64,000 nucleotides of DNA from Larimichthys crocea (taxonomy: Eukaryota > Chordata > Actinopteri > Sciaenidae): assembly GCF_000972845.2 (NCBI RefSeq), contig NC_040013.1, positions 248,001 through 312,000 on the forward strand. Direction: 5' to 3'. The notes beneath the pieces are model-generated. The model was not told the origin of the DNA. It saw only the letters and a program-made list of their open reading frames with translations, and made no database searches. Shown here one piece after another: positions 24,544 to 35,411 of this stretch (the first letter of the stretch is position 1; each line of letters begins with the position of its first letter). Position numbers and translations under genes: made by a program.

Positions 24544-24649
24544 GTCCTGTGATGAACTGACAACCCTGGCCCCGGTGTACCCTGCCTCTGACCCAGTATT
24601 AGGGTTGGCTCCTGATAAAGATAAACGGGCACAGAAAATGGATGGATGT
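24544..24649 (+). repeat. tRNA-like SINE, family 2, 3' part
   Basis: It shares the family's 3' end: CCTGTGATGAACTG, GGTGTACCCTGCCTCTG, GGCTCCTGATAAAGATAA and the terminal AATGGATGGATG. It points away from the copy at 24221-24507, and only about 36 bp separate them. The 5' head is absent. Confidence 0.7.
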
Positions 24650-24686
24650 ATATGGACAGTACAGTTCTTAGAGTAATGTGTGTGTG

Positions 24687-24724
24687 CAGCAATGGTGTGT
24701 TGACTATTCAACACACCATTGCTG
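24687..24724. repeat. Perfect 17-bp inverted repeat (hairpin)
   Basis: The left arm, CAGCAATGGTGTGTTGA (24687-24703), and the right arm, TCAACACACCATTGCTG (24708-24724), are exact reverse complements around the loop CTAT. As RNA, three further G-U pairs extend the stem. No transposon, terminator or known ncRNA context explains it. Confidence 0.9.
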
Positions 24725-26439
24725 TGTTGCATAGTCAGAGGCAGAGACATAATAATGAGCAGAATCTTGAACCAATCTTCGTCTGTGCACGGTGGCAAGA
24801 CAATGGATGTCATCTGGTAGCAAAGATAATTTGTATTGAATATGGAGAAATGTAAGGCAATTAGGTCAGGGGAAAATGCAATTGATGGTCACATGAGCCA
24901 GTGATGCATATGCCTTCAGCACATTTGTAAGTCTTCAGCTGTGAATAACTCATGTCAAGGTTGAATGCTGAGAGATTAATCATCATAAATTTGAGATGCG
25001 GGTGAGGGAGTGCAGGGATCTCTGCGAGCTACATTTAAACACAAAGACAGAAAATAAAGCGAAAGCATTATTCCTGCTCATCTGGAGTGCAGTGTACTGA
25101 CTGCAACATGTATTAGGACTAGAAACCTGTAGGAGACTGGGTTCTCTATAGACATGCAAATCATTTTATCCATTTAATTATACATTTCATGAATCAAATA
25201 ACATGCAAAAACCTTGATTTCACTTACTGAAATAAACAGCATTTACATTGCACACAGTATACATCATCTCTTATTAGAAACACACTTTCATTGTTTCCCA
25301 GTCGCACAAAGTAAGAATACTGTTTCTGGGTAGGGGCTAACCACAGAAAGATGCACACGGCTCTTTTTTTTCCCCACAGGGTCCAGATAGTTTATTTAAG
25401 CCATGTTTAACGTTTTTTCCAAATTGTAATAGTAATAGAGTTATGCGGTCACAGTCTGTTCCTTATATAGGTACAGTACAGTACAATGATGAATTGTCAA
25501 ATTTAGTTTTAAAGAAGAATTTCTACTAATGTTAATGTGCCAAAGATTAGATCAGATCTGGGCAGCACTTAGTAGGTGGGTGCTCTCATAATGTGACATG
25601 CTGTATCTCTTTATGAGTAGGTACTTTCTACTTTTCTACATATTGATTTGGTGTTAAATAATCATTATAGGTTCCAGACTTGGTGATTAGTAGTGCTATA
25701 AGTGAACCATTTTTCACTGGGTGACAGAAGAGGCTAAGAATCCTCATGGCTGTGTTTTTTATGGATACATTAAGCTTATTCTAAGTAAAAGAGGAGGGAC
25801 CTCAAAGTCAGATTCATTATGGCAATATTATTTAGCACTTGTGCCCAGTGCAGTAACAATGAAATCCATTGTTTAAGCAAATGCAGAACAGCTAATGAAT
25901 CTTGTGTGTGTGACTCTGAACAACTGTCATGGTCGGTTATTTGGTTTGCCTACTTAAAATGCGCCAAAGGACCAAAGTATGCTAATTGTAATGATAAGTT
26001 CCCTGCAATTTTGTCTCTGAGGATGAGATAATTTTCTCAAACATAGCACCCTTCAGATAATTCTGTGGATGGAGTGTCTCATCTCAGCTGAAGTACAGGG
26101 GTCATTAAGTGTTGTTGTGGGGAGCTAACTGTGGGGATGGACCTAAGCCCCCCATCCCCCGTCAATTTCTCCCCCAACCCTCTCCCCACCATCATTTCTC
26201 CAAATACACTGAGTTCTTCCGTTGCAGTGGCTGTGCCACTCGAGCTACCTGGGTGTAGTATTGTAGAGCAGTGTACAATTTATTGCAATTTTCTATATTT
26301 GGATTTTAACAAGACTAAAAAAGAGTAATTCACACAGAAGCTCATATAAGAATGTGACAAAAATTGTCTTAACTTTTCCATTAGGGCAAGATTTTTCTAG
26401 ATACTACCATTGCCAAACCACTCCATTGTGTTACCACTA
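24725..26439. other. No gene seen
   Basis: Unique AT-rich sequence with only short frames. Confidence 0.45.
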
Positions 26440-27150
26440 ATAAGGCCCTTATAACAAAGGCAAACAACAAAGACATGTTGGTGCCATGAGTGCCATCAAT
26501 TCATAAAGAGGATCTATTTTTCCTTGGGCGAGGGAGTATTTATTGCACCTCCAGCCTGGGGAGTAGAGTGCAGAGCGCTCTGCTAGAGGCCCAAATGGAT
26601 TTTCAACTATGGACCCTAAACCTTTCAAACCATAACGCTGCTGAATAGCAGTTAGAGGTTGCCATGCCAACGCCATCTAGAGGGACATTTCAGTTGCATC
26701 AGAGAGAAAGCTTGGCCAGATGTCTTCAACAATTTGCTCTGAAAAGATTCACCATCCGCCATCCTCATTAGAGAGCAGCAATCAGAGGAACAGGGAGACA
26801 TGTGGCTTTCCTGTCTGGATGGCATGTTTCTCCATCTCTCCCCCACCTTTAGAAAAAAAGAGAAGATGGCCACTAAAACATGGCAGTTCTCTCAGATGTG
26901 CAGCCTGTTCCGCTGGCTGTTTCTGGTGTATATTTTCTAAAATATTTATGTCTTATTTCTGCGTCTGTGACATGCCCAGTTCAGTGTGCAGCTGACACGC
27001 TCTGGCAGTTCAGAGAGGCATCTGGCCAACACAGAAGAGAGCAAGCAACTTTGTGAATTATTAATGGTATAAATCAACACCTGTGGTGTGGCTGACAGTT
27101 TGCAGAAGCGAGGGAGGCTGCTGCTGCTCTCTGACCAGCCAGGCCAGCAG
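26440..27150. other. Candidate conserved non-coding block
   Basis: GC-richer, repeat-free and without usable frames. It contains the near-palindrome GTTGCCATGCCAAC at 26658-26671, which is close to an X-box/NF1-type half-site pair. This texture is common in fish conserved enhancers. The call is an inference from appearance, not from alignment. Confidence 0.25.
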
Positions 27151-29849
27151 CTAAGCTAGCCATCCCTACCGGGCATTGACTAAATGAACGTACAGGCGAC
27201 AGACCAAAAATACATCACATGAAAACTTTTTTCCCTTAGCACTGCCTTCAAATCTCCTCATGACTTGTCTGCAGATAACTGAACACATGTGAAAGGATTA
27301 TTAAAAATGATCAGAACTGTATTGGAAACATCTTAACATAGTTTGCACTGGATGATTGAGTACAACCCTTGTTAGCTTCGGCTTTTATTGTTGTGTCAAT
27401 CTTTCACATCATTATTATGAGTCCTGCAAAGAAAAAATGAGTCCTTGCAGAAGACAAGTTCAAATGTGCCGAATATTGTTGGAAAGTATATCATTTTTTC
27501 GGCTTATGATGACGTTTAAACATTTTAAAACTATCAAAAATAACCAGTTTTCCTTCCTGGATTATCAACCATTCAAAATAAGCAGCTACACTGGGGCACC
27601 ACAGCATTCCCAGAAGAGCCCAAGTTCTTCTAGTATATATTATTTAAATACTTGTTTGGTAATATTCACCACAGTATTCCACTTCACTATAGTGGCTCTT
27701 ACATTATTACCTAATCTTAACATAAGCCCGCACCTAAAGAGGGGCCATGGGGGGAGATCCATTTATTGGCTTCAGTTAGACTAGCCTGTGTTAATAAAGG
27801 TTGTGATTGATCTGTAAATGATGAAATGAAAATAATGTTTTGTCTCTCTCTGAGGTGTAATCTGTCTGTCAAAAACATAACCCAAGTGGAACCATTATAA
27901 ATAAAATTATGTAAGATATTTGGATCTACCTCAAAGTGCAGTTGTGCATGGGCATGAAACAAAACCAAACTTTTGACCGATTCATTGGCACGTCTGAGCT
28001 TGACTGCGTCTGACTGGAGGCGCAACATGCCAGAAAGTTTCAAGTCCAGAGAGCAGTGCAGCTTTGTTCTCTTAAAAAAATGCATTATGACTATGCATTT
28101 TATTTAAAGTTTTGAAAAAAAGTTTGCTAAATCTGTATCCAGTCTTAGAGTTGGAATGTACACATAAACTAAATAACTGATTGACTAATTTAACTTGATT
28201 TGTCATTAATGGCATAATACCTTTTTATTATTATTTACAGATAATGTCTATAATTCTAAACAGATTAGTTTAATTACTGTAATAATAGTTTATTTTCCAT
28301 AAATTTACAATTTCCTTCACAGTGCAGTTATATCAAATTTAGTTTTTCTACATATTTTTGGTTACATGTGTTGCATGGTGTCACTTTTTGTAGATAAACC
28401 ACTTTTTTCTTTATTGTTTGTTTCTTGCATCTGCCTCCTGCTACAGCCACTCTAGTCAGGCCTCATCCACAATGTAATAATATTACATATCAAAAGTAAC
28501 TCGCCCAAAGCTGTGCCTTTCAGACATCCAAACACAACCCCAGACCAAGCCCATATTTTCTTTTCTTTTTTTTTCTTTGTCTGTTTTGGAAGGCCTATCT
28601 CAAAAATGATTCTGACAACAGCAACAGATGTTACCATGAATATGGCACGATGGACAACCAACACAAAAGCCAACAAGTGAGATTTGGTGACAATACACAC
28701 AGTTTCAGACAACTACCAGCGTGTGACACTATACAATCTTAAAATAATGAAAGATCCGCCTTGCCTCTGATAAGTAGATCAACTTTGCCATTTCCCAGTA
28801 TGGACCAGATGAACGTGTATAGTAAACCTCATTTCCAGCTAATTTTCACAACAATATTGACAGTTAAAATTGTCTCACACAACAAGGACATATTTCCACA
28901 ATGTATGGCCGCTTTCGTGTGCGATATTGTGCAGCTACTTGCAACACAAGATACACACCCATGTTTGTCAGAGTTGAAGAAGAACAGAGTGAGAAAGAGA
29001 GAAAGTTTCATTTGAAAAAAATCCAACCCAAACCCAAAGGTCTGCAGTCCACTTGGTTTAACTCTACCTCAAAGTCCAAGAGTTTGGTTAACAGAAACAA
29101 ATCATTCACAAGCAATCCAGAGCAAGACTGGCCTGAGGTCTCATCAGTGTTAAGGCTGGGTGGTTGAAATCCATAAAACTGTGCGTAGGAAAGGGCGGGG
29201 ACACGGGAACCACTCCACGTTTAACAGAACAAGGCTCCACATGGGCTCTGATAGGCTGCTTTTGTGCAGAGAATGTGCCAACCAGGTCCTGCATAACATA
29301 GCACAGAGTGAAATGGACTGCTCAATAAAACACACTGCTCCACACACACACACGTGGCAGTAAAGTTGATCAGGAAGCACTCCGGCTCTGCAGAGTGACA
29401 GCCACATCGCCTTGTGGTGATGCTGCAGAATGAACGATGGCCCTGAAGCTGAGTTCTGACATGTGTACCTCAGTCCTCCTCCTGCAGGACTATAAGAAGG
29501 AGTTACACTCTTCTTGTCTTATCTCATCTTCAATACAGCTTCTGATTAATTAAAACCACTGATATGACTGCCCGATTATTTGTTGTTTGGTTATTATTAT
29601 TATGGCTGATTTTTGTACTATGATTTTTTAAATTATTGTTATTGTAAAATTGTTATCTGTTATCTACCTTTTACGTTAAAAGATTCTTGCTTCTATGATT
29701 CTTTTGTCTTATTTTCATAGTTTTTTCATTCCTCTCCCCTTTATTTCTGGACACAATCCTCTACATCAGAGGACTTTATGGTGAACTAGGATTGGAGTGG
29801 AAATATTAAAATGCTATCCTGTTTCTGCACAACCTGATATGATGTAGGG
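27151..29849. other. No gene seen
   Basis: Mostly AT-rich unique sequence. The 142-codon frame at 27356-27784 and the 122-codon minus frame at 27717-28085 overlap at their ends and have no recognisable domains. I treat both as chance frames. Confidence 0.4.
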
Positions 29850-30606
29850 TTATTGACAATCACATGTTGACTGCCCTTTCTTACAAAGGATTTTATTCAT
29901 CAGCCATAATCACAGCTGTCCATATCCCACCTGAAGCAAGCACATAAGCTGCTCTGTCAGAGCTTTGCACTGCTCACAGTCCACTAATCCTGATTTTACA
30001 CTCACCATTGTTGGAGACTTCAATCAGCCTAACCTTATGGAGGTTATACCTGACTTCCATCAACATTGACTGCACTGCAAGAGAAATAAAGACCGTACCT
30101 GCTGGTAGACACAGAAACAGCTGCAAAGTGTCACCGTGAGGCCATCTTGCTGCGGTAAAAGTATGTGAACAAACTACCATGCATGCCCCCCAGTAACGCA
30201 GAAGGTCAGTAGATGGACAGACTAGGTGAGGCCACTCTGCTGTCTGCATTATGACTATTCCAGGACACAGGATGACATCAATGGAGTCTGTGGTGGCATT
30301 CATTTGTAAATCAACACAAGCAACTGTACCCAAAACTAAAGTTAAGTTACTCGACAACTAGAAACCATTCATCCATCCAGGATGCCATAAACTGACAGTG
30401 TGCTATAAATTAGGGCTGCAGTCTAGTAACATGAAAAAGTATAGAGAATCAGGAAGAAAGTGGAACTACAATTCGAGGAGGGAAACTCTAGAAGCATGTG
30501 TGAAGAATAAAAACTCCTTGTCAAGTGTTCAGGTGGGAGCACCTTCCACATCAATCAGTTTCTGAGCAGGACGTCAAGAGGGCTTTAAAACGTGTGAACA
30601 CCAGGA
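29850..30606 (+). pseudogene. Rex1/jockey-like LINE relic (endonuclease to RT start)
   Basis: Translated pieces in shifting frames match the AP-endonuclease and linker of fish jockey/Rex1-type LINEs. IITAVHIPPEAST lies at 29906-29944 and the catalytic-type motif GDFNQPN at 30013-30033. Near the right end EQDVKRALKRVNTR (30564-30605) leads into what should be the 'KAAGPDG' start of the RT domain. Stops and frame slips make it inactive. It ends exactly where the chromovirus LTR begins. After the 3' LTR, a GTGPP...RSRVL stretch (from about 35956) could be its continuation, but that is weak. Confidence 0.7.
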
Positions 30607-31210
30607 TGTCACACGGTGAGGTCAAGTTGGGTTTTTGTCCTGTCTTGTCATTTCCTGTTTTATTTTGAAAGATAACTCTCCTCTCGTTTCAGGTCACTTG
30701 CCCTTCCTCATGTGTCACCGGTCTGATTGTCTTCCCCGCCCTGATTGTTTCCACCTGTTCCCCATTACCCTGTGTATATCTTGTCTGCGTCTCCCTTTGT
30801 CTTGTGCCAGAGTGTTTCGTTCTTTCGTTCACCTCAGCCCGTCATTCCCACAGACCTTGAGCTTCCTTCCCTTGCCACGTAACTTGTTTTGATGTTTTGC
30901 CTCCACGTTAGTGACTTTTTGTTGTAAGTTTCATAGAATTAGGTGATTGATTTCTGTTCAGTTAGATAGCGGTTAGCCTTTTGTCCTCCCCTGTGGAGTG
31001 ATTTTTTGTTACCTTTTTCCTCTTTGCTTTTACGTTTTTCCCTCTTCGGAGTGGTTTTGGTTTTTGTTTTTTAGAGTTTATTCTAGAATAGTTATTTTAG
31101 AGTAATTTTCATAGTCTTTTGTGTTGCTTATGTGGAGTATTACTAAAAAAGTCCCATCCTATTGGTGAATATCTCTGCATCTGAGTCCTCCTTTGAGTCC
31201 AGGCTTGACA
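30607..31210 (+). repeat. 5' LTR
   Basis: 604 bp, starting TGTCACACGGTGAGG and ending GGCTTGACA. It retains a TATA motif (30775-30779) and the predicted RNA start (about 30806). It is 63 bp longer than the 3' LTR and looks closer to the ancestral form. Confidence 0.95.
30775..30815 (+). promoter_or_regulatory. Retrotransposon promoter: TATA and predicted RNA 5' end
   Basis: TATAT at 30775-30779 is 31 bp upstream of GCCAGAGTGT (30806-30815), which is exactly complementary to the sequence just after the LTR. In self-priming retrotransposons the first bases of the RNA have this property, so the U3/R border is predicted at about 30806. The 3' LTR has lost both the TATA and the exact complement. 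Confidence 0.6.
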
Positions 31211-31212
31211 GT

Positions 31213-31222
31213 ACACTCTGGC
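31213..31222 (+). other. Self-complementary primer-binding site
   Basis: ACACTCTGGC begins two bases after the 5' LTR and is the exact reverse complement of 30806-30815 in the LTR. No obvious tRNA 3'-end complement (normally starting TGG) is seen at the usual position. This fits the fold-back priming of the Tf1/sushi lineage. Confidence 0.6.
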
Positions 31223-31226
31223 CAGT

Positions 31227-32195
31227 ATGGACTCAGCAGAGACCAACCAGCTGACTGCGATCCTGAGTGACCAAGAGGCTCGTCTCTCCTGTCAGGAGGA
31301 CAGTCGGTCGACTATGGCCGCCCAGTTAAGTCTGGTCTCGGCTCAACTTCAGAGTCTGCAGGACCAGCTTGCCCAGATGACCACAGCTCCTGAATCCCCG
31401 GCTGCTGCTGCGGCTCCCGCCCCGATGGTGCCTGTCTTTGGTCTGGTGCAACTTGGCCCAACCCGAGAAATTCTCTGGGAATTTGGACTTTGTAAGACAT
31501 TTCTCATTGATTGTTCAATTCATTTCGAATTATCCCCCCATGCATTCCCCACTGACCGGTCCAAGATAGCTTTTATGATGTCCCATCTGACTGGACGAGC
31601 CAAAGCATGGGCCTCAGCAGAGTGGGCTCGGGACTCTCCCCTCTGCAGCTCCCTCACAGACTTTAAAGCAGCCCTACTAAGGACTTTTGACCCGGTTTCG
31701 ACCGACCGGGAGAAGGCTCAGGAGCTGAGCAGACTAAGTCAGGCAGCGACACATGTCGTGGACTACGCCATCCACTTCCGCACCTTGGCGGCAGGAGTGG
31801 GTGGAACTCCACAGCCCTCTATGATGTGTTCCTGAAGGGGCTGGCTGGCCCCATCCAAGACCTTCTTGTTCCTTTGGATCTACCCCCGGATTTGGACTCT
31901 CTCATCGCGCTCGCCATCCGGACGGACAACAGGGTCCGCCAACTCAGACAGCAATGTGCCTTTCAACCTTCGGAGAGACCCACATGCACCCAAGCACCGG
32001 GCTGGCCGGCCCCCCGCCGTTCACCGCTAGAGGAGGTCGTCACTCCACGGATGGTGAGGACCCATACAGCTGCGAAGGCCGCGGCTGACGCATGAAGAGC
32101 GACAGAGACGACAGCAGGAGGGCCGATGCTTTTATTGTGGGGAGTTAGGTCACCTCGTCGCCGCCTGCTCAGCCAAGAGGTCCACAGTGGTGAGT
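31227..32195 (+). pseudogene. gag: Chromovirus gag, frameshifted
   Basis: The frame starts at ATG 31227. It has a coiled-coil-prone N-terminus (about residues 1-50), a proline/alanine linker, and then the retrotransposon capsid fold with the motif LTGRAKAWASAEW. A base loss near 31795 shifts the frame. The capsid end continues as FLKGLAGPIQDLLVPLDLPP (31829-31888). After another slip, a CCHC zinc knuckle (C-X2-C-X4-H-X4-C) lies at 32127-32168. This is the gag type domesticated in mammals as the PEG10/RTL genes. Product would be the particle core protein; this copy is broken. Confidence 0.88.
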
Positions 32196-32254
32196 CAGTT
32201 CACTGCGCGTCAAGTCCTGTTCCACGTACCCTAACCACAGTCAAGGTAAAGCAC

Positions 32255-35200
32255 CACACTCCACAGAACTTGAAGCACTTATAGACTCAGGGGCTGATGA
32301 GAGTTTGATGGACTGGGGTCTAGCAGAGGAGCTGGCCTCAAATCCAAACTCTTAATGAAGCCAATCCATGCCAAAGCTCTCAACGGAAAAGAACTATTCC
32401 CCATCACTCACGTCTCTGAACCCCTCAAATTGCACATAAATGAGCATAGGGTGCATACGCTTTTATTTATTCAAGTCACCCACCCATAACTAGATTTTGG
32501 GACAGCCTTGGCTGTACCGCCACAACCCCATGTAAACTGGAGAACGGGAGAAATATGGGGGTGGGGGGGGAGGGACTGTGTTATGACTGCTTCGACATCC
32601 TCACTCAGGGAGGGAGGTTACTGTGGACTCTTGCCTCCTGTTAATTCTGCCAGACTCGAGTACCCAGACCTGAGCTCCGTGCCGTCCTGCTAACATCACC
32701 TCCGTGAGGTATTTAGCCAGACTAAAGCCATGGCTCTCCCTCCGCATCGTCCATATGACTGTGCAATCGACATGATTCCAGGTCCCATTCCCAAGGGCCG
32801 CTGTATTCGGTTTCTGGGCCTGAGAGGGAGGCCATGGGGAGTAATCAAGACTCACTGAGGGGGGTTGATCCGCCTTTTTTCTCAGAGGTCCGCCGGTGCG
32901 CGCTTCTTTTGTGGGAAGAAGGACGGGTCCCTGGACCTTGCATAGACACAGTCCTCTCAATGACATTACAATAAAGAAACGGTACCCACTTCCTCTCATG
33001 TCCTCCGTGTTTGCAGCTCCAGCCGGCCAAGGTGTTCACCAAGCTAGACCTTCGCAATGCATCCATCTGTGTTAGAATAAGGAGGGGGACGAGTGGAAAC
33101 AGGGTTTAATACCCCAAACGGTCATTATGAATCCTGGTCATGCCTTTCGGATTACCAACGCACCTGCAGTGTTCCAAGAATGATTAATGAGGTACTTAGG
33201 GACTTCCTCGACCTTTTTGTTTTTGTGTAATTGACGACATTCTCCTTTACTCCCCTGACCTCGACACACACCGAGACCATGTAACCCGAGTATTAAAGAC
33301 TGTTGGAGAACAATCTCTACGTCAAAGCAGAAAAAAGTGAATTCCATGCGACACCGTCTCCCTCCTGGCTTCATTGTAGCTCCTGGAAGGTGCAGATGGA
33401 CCCGGCTAAAATGCGCTGTCACCGAGTGGCCCACACCTGATAGCCGCAAAAAGGTTCAGCAGTTCCTTGGTTTTGCTAACTTTTACAGGCGGTTCATCAA
33501 AGGTTTTAGCGCAATAGCTGCCCCTCTCCATGCTCTTACCTCTTCTCAGGTGCGTTCCATTGGACTCCAGAGGCGAGACAGCCTTCAGACCTCAAGCATC
33601 GCTTTACCTCAGCCCATCCTCCCCCTGCCAGACCCTCAGCGACAGTTCGTGGTCGAGGTAGACGCCTCCAACGAGGGATCGGGGCGGTTCTCTCTCAGCG
33701 TCGAGCGGATGGAAACTGATCCCTGCGCGTTCTTGTCACGGCGGTTGTCAAAGCAGAGCGCAACTATGAGTCGCAAACCGGGAGCTGCTGGCAGTCAAGA
33801 TCGCCTTGGAGGAGTGGAGACACTGGCTGGAGGGGGCAGCCATCCGTTCATGTGTGGACGGATCACAAGAAACTGGAGTACATCAGCGGGCCAAGAGACT
33901 AAATTCACGGCAGGCCAGGTGGGCATTGTTTTTAACCGTTTTGTCTTACATTGTCCTACAGGCCGGTCCCGGATGTCAAACCAGACGCTCTGTCTCGCAT
34001 CTATGACCCTGAGCCTGTCGCCAAGGAACCGAACCCATCCTCCCACTGACCCGTGTGGTTGGATTGGTCACTTGGCCGATAGAACAGGGTGAAGCAGCAA
34101 ATGGTGTCGCCCCCACCTAGTGGGTGCCCTGAGCATCGTTTGTTGTCCCGGTTGCTCTGCGCCCAAAGGTGATTCATTGGGCTCACACCTCGCTGCTCAC
34201 TTGCCATCGGGAGTCCGAAGAACCCTGTTCGCCATCTCCAGCGGTTCTGGTGGCATCCCTGGAGTCGGGAGTCCGGGAGTACATCGGGCATGTTCGGTCT
34301 GCGCTCGCAACAAGACATCTCCGGGTCACGCATGGGACTCCTGCAACCTCTGCCCATCCTTCCAGACCGTGGTCAACATATCTATGGACTTTGTCACGGG
34401 GCTCCCGGTTTCGAAAGGTAACACCACGGTCCTGACCGTGGTGGATCGTTTTTCCAAGATGACACATTTCATTGCCTTACCTAAGCTGCCCTCAGCTAAA
34501 GAAACTGCCCATTATGATGCAGAATTCTTCAGGATCCATGGATTCCCTAAGGACATCGTGTCAGACCGGGGGCCCCCGTTATCTCCCGGTTCTGGAAGGT
34601 TCTGTAGGCTAATCGGACGCACAGCAAGTCTTGACGTCAGTACCACCGGAGGCCAACGGCCAGACCGAACGTCTCAACCAACGCTGAGGACCGGCTCCGT
34701 TGCCTGGTGTCTCAGAACCCGGCTTCATGGAGCACCCAATGATCTGGGTGGAATTCGCCCACAACTCGCTGCCCACCCTGCCACCGGCTTCTCCCTTCAA
34801 GTGTGCCTATGGCTACCAGCTCTGTGTTCGCTGACACACGAGCCGGAAGGTCTGTCCCTCCGCCCATGCTCTGGTTCGTCGCTGCCGCCGCATCTGGGCC
34901 GCCCCCGTCAAGTACTCATCCGTCAGGGGGACAGAGTCCAAAGGGCCGCCGACCGAAAACGCCGCCCTGACCCGAGTATCGGCCTGGTCAGGAGTGTGGT
35001 TGTCAGCTAGAGATCTTCACCTCCAGGTCCCCTCTAAGAAGCTGGCGCCACGGTTCGTGGGTCCCTTTCCCATCTCCAAATCATCAGTCCAGCGCCATTC
35101 GTCCCGTCTGCCCAGGTCACTCCGTGTCCCCCCACATTCCACGTGAGTCCGGTTTAGCCCACTAGGACCCCCATGGTCCCGGCCACCAAGCCCCCGCCAC

Positions 35201-35395
35201 CACTGGAAGCAGCGCTGGAGGTCCCCTCTATAAAGTCAGGAAACTGTTGCTGTACCACAGAGGCCGGGGAAAACTTTTTAGTGGATGGGAGGGTATGGGC
35301 CAGAGGGAGACAATGGATTCCCCCGAGCTCTGCTGTCCTTCTCTGATCCAAGTTCTACCGGGATTTCCTGAGTTGCCTGGGCCGTCGGAGTCGGC
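32255..35395 (+). pseudogene. pol: Chromovirus pol, multiply frameshifted
   Basis: Domain order is visible across shifting frames. Aspartic protease has LIDSGAD with the catalytic Asp at 32284. In RT the IDD active-site remnant lies at 33230-33238, and FLGFANFYRRFIKGFSAIAA follows near 33460-33520. RNase H has FVVEVDASNEG near 33643-33675. Integrase has ACSVCARNKTS of the zinc module near 34287, the first core Asp in SMDFVTGLP (34387), the second in VSDRG (34564), and the QTER glutamate (34667). The spacing between the second Asp and the Glu has lost bases. A C-terminal LAPRFVGPFPISK precedes a chromodomain remnant at about 35255-35385. No frame spans more than one or two domains. The 32.3-33.0 kb part is the most decayed. 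Confidence 0.88.
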
Positions 35396-35398
35396 CCT

Positions 35399-35410
35399 AG
35401 GGGAGGGGTA
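35399..35410 (+). other. Polypurine tract
   Basis: AGGGGAGGGGTA lies just before the 3' LTR, where second-strand DNA synthesis is primed in LTR retrotransposons. It is nearly all purine and correctly placed one base from the LTR. Confidence 0.7.
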
Positions 35411-35411
35411 C

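Noticed and set aside
27356..27784. 142-codon plus-strand open frame
   Set aside because: Composition follows the local AT-rich DNA, with no family resemblance; it overlaps an opposite-strand frame that is equally unconvincing.
29974..30357. 127-codon minus-strand open frame
   Set aside because: It is the antisense of the Rex1-like LINE relic, whose GDFNQPN and PPEA motifs lie on the plus strand.
32601..32999. 132-codon minus-strand open frame
   Set aside because: It lies antisense inside the decayed protease-RT part of the chromovirus.
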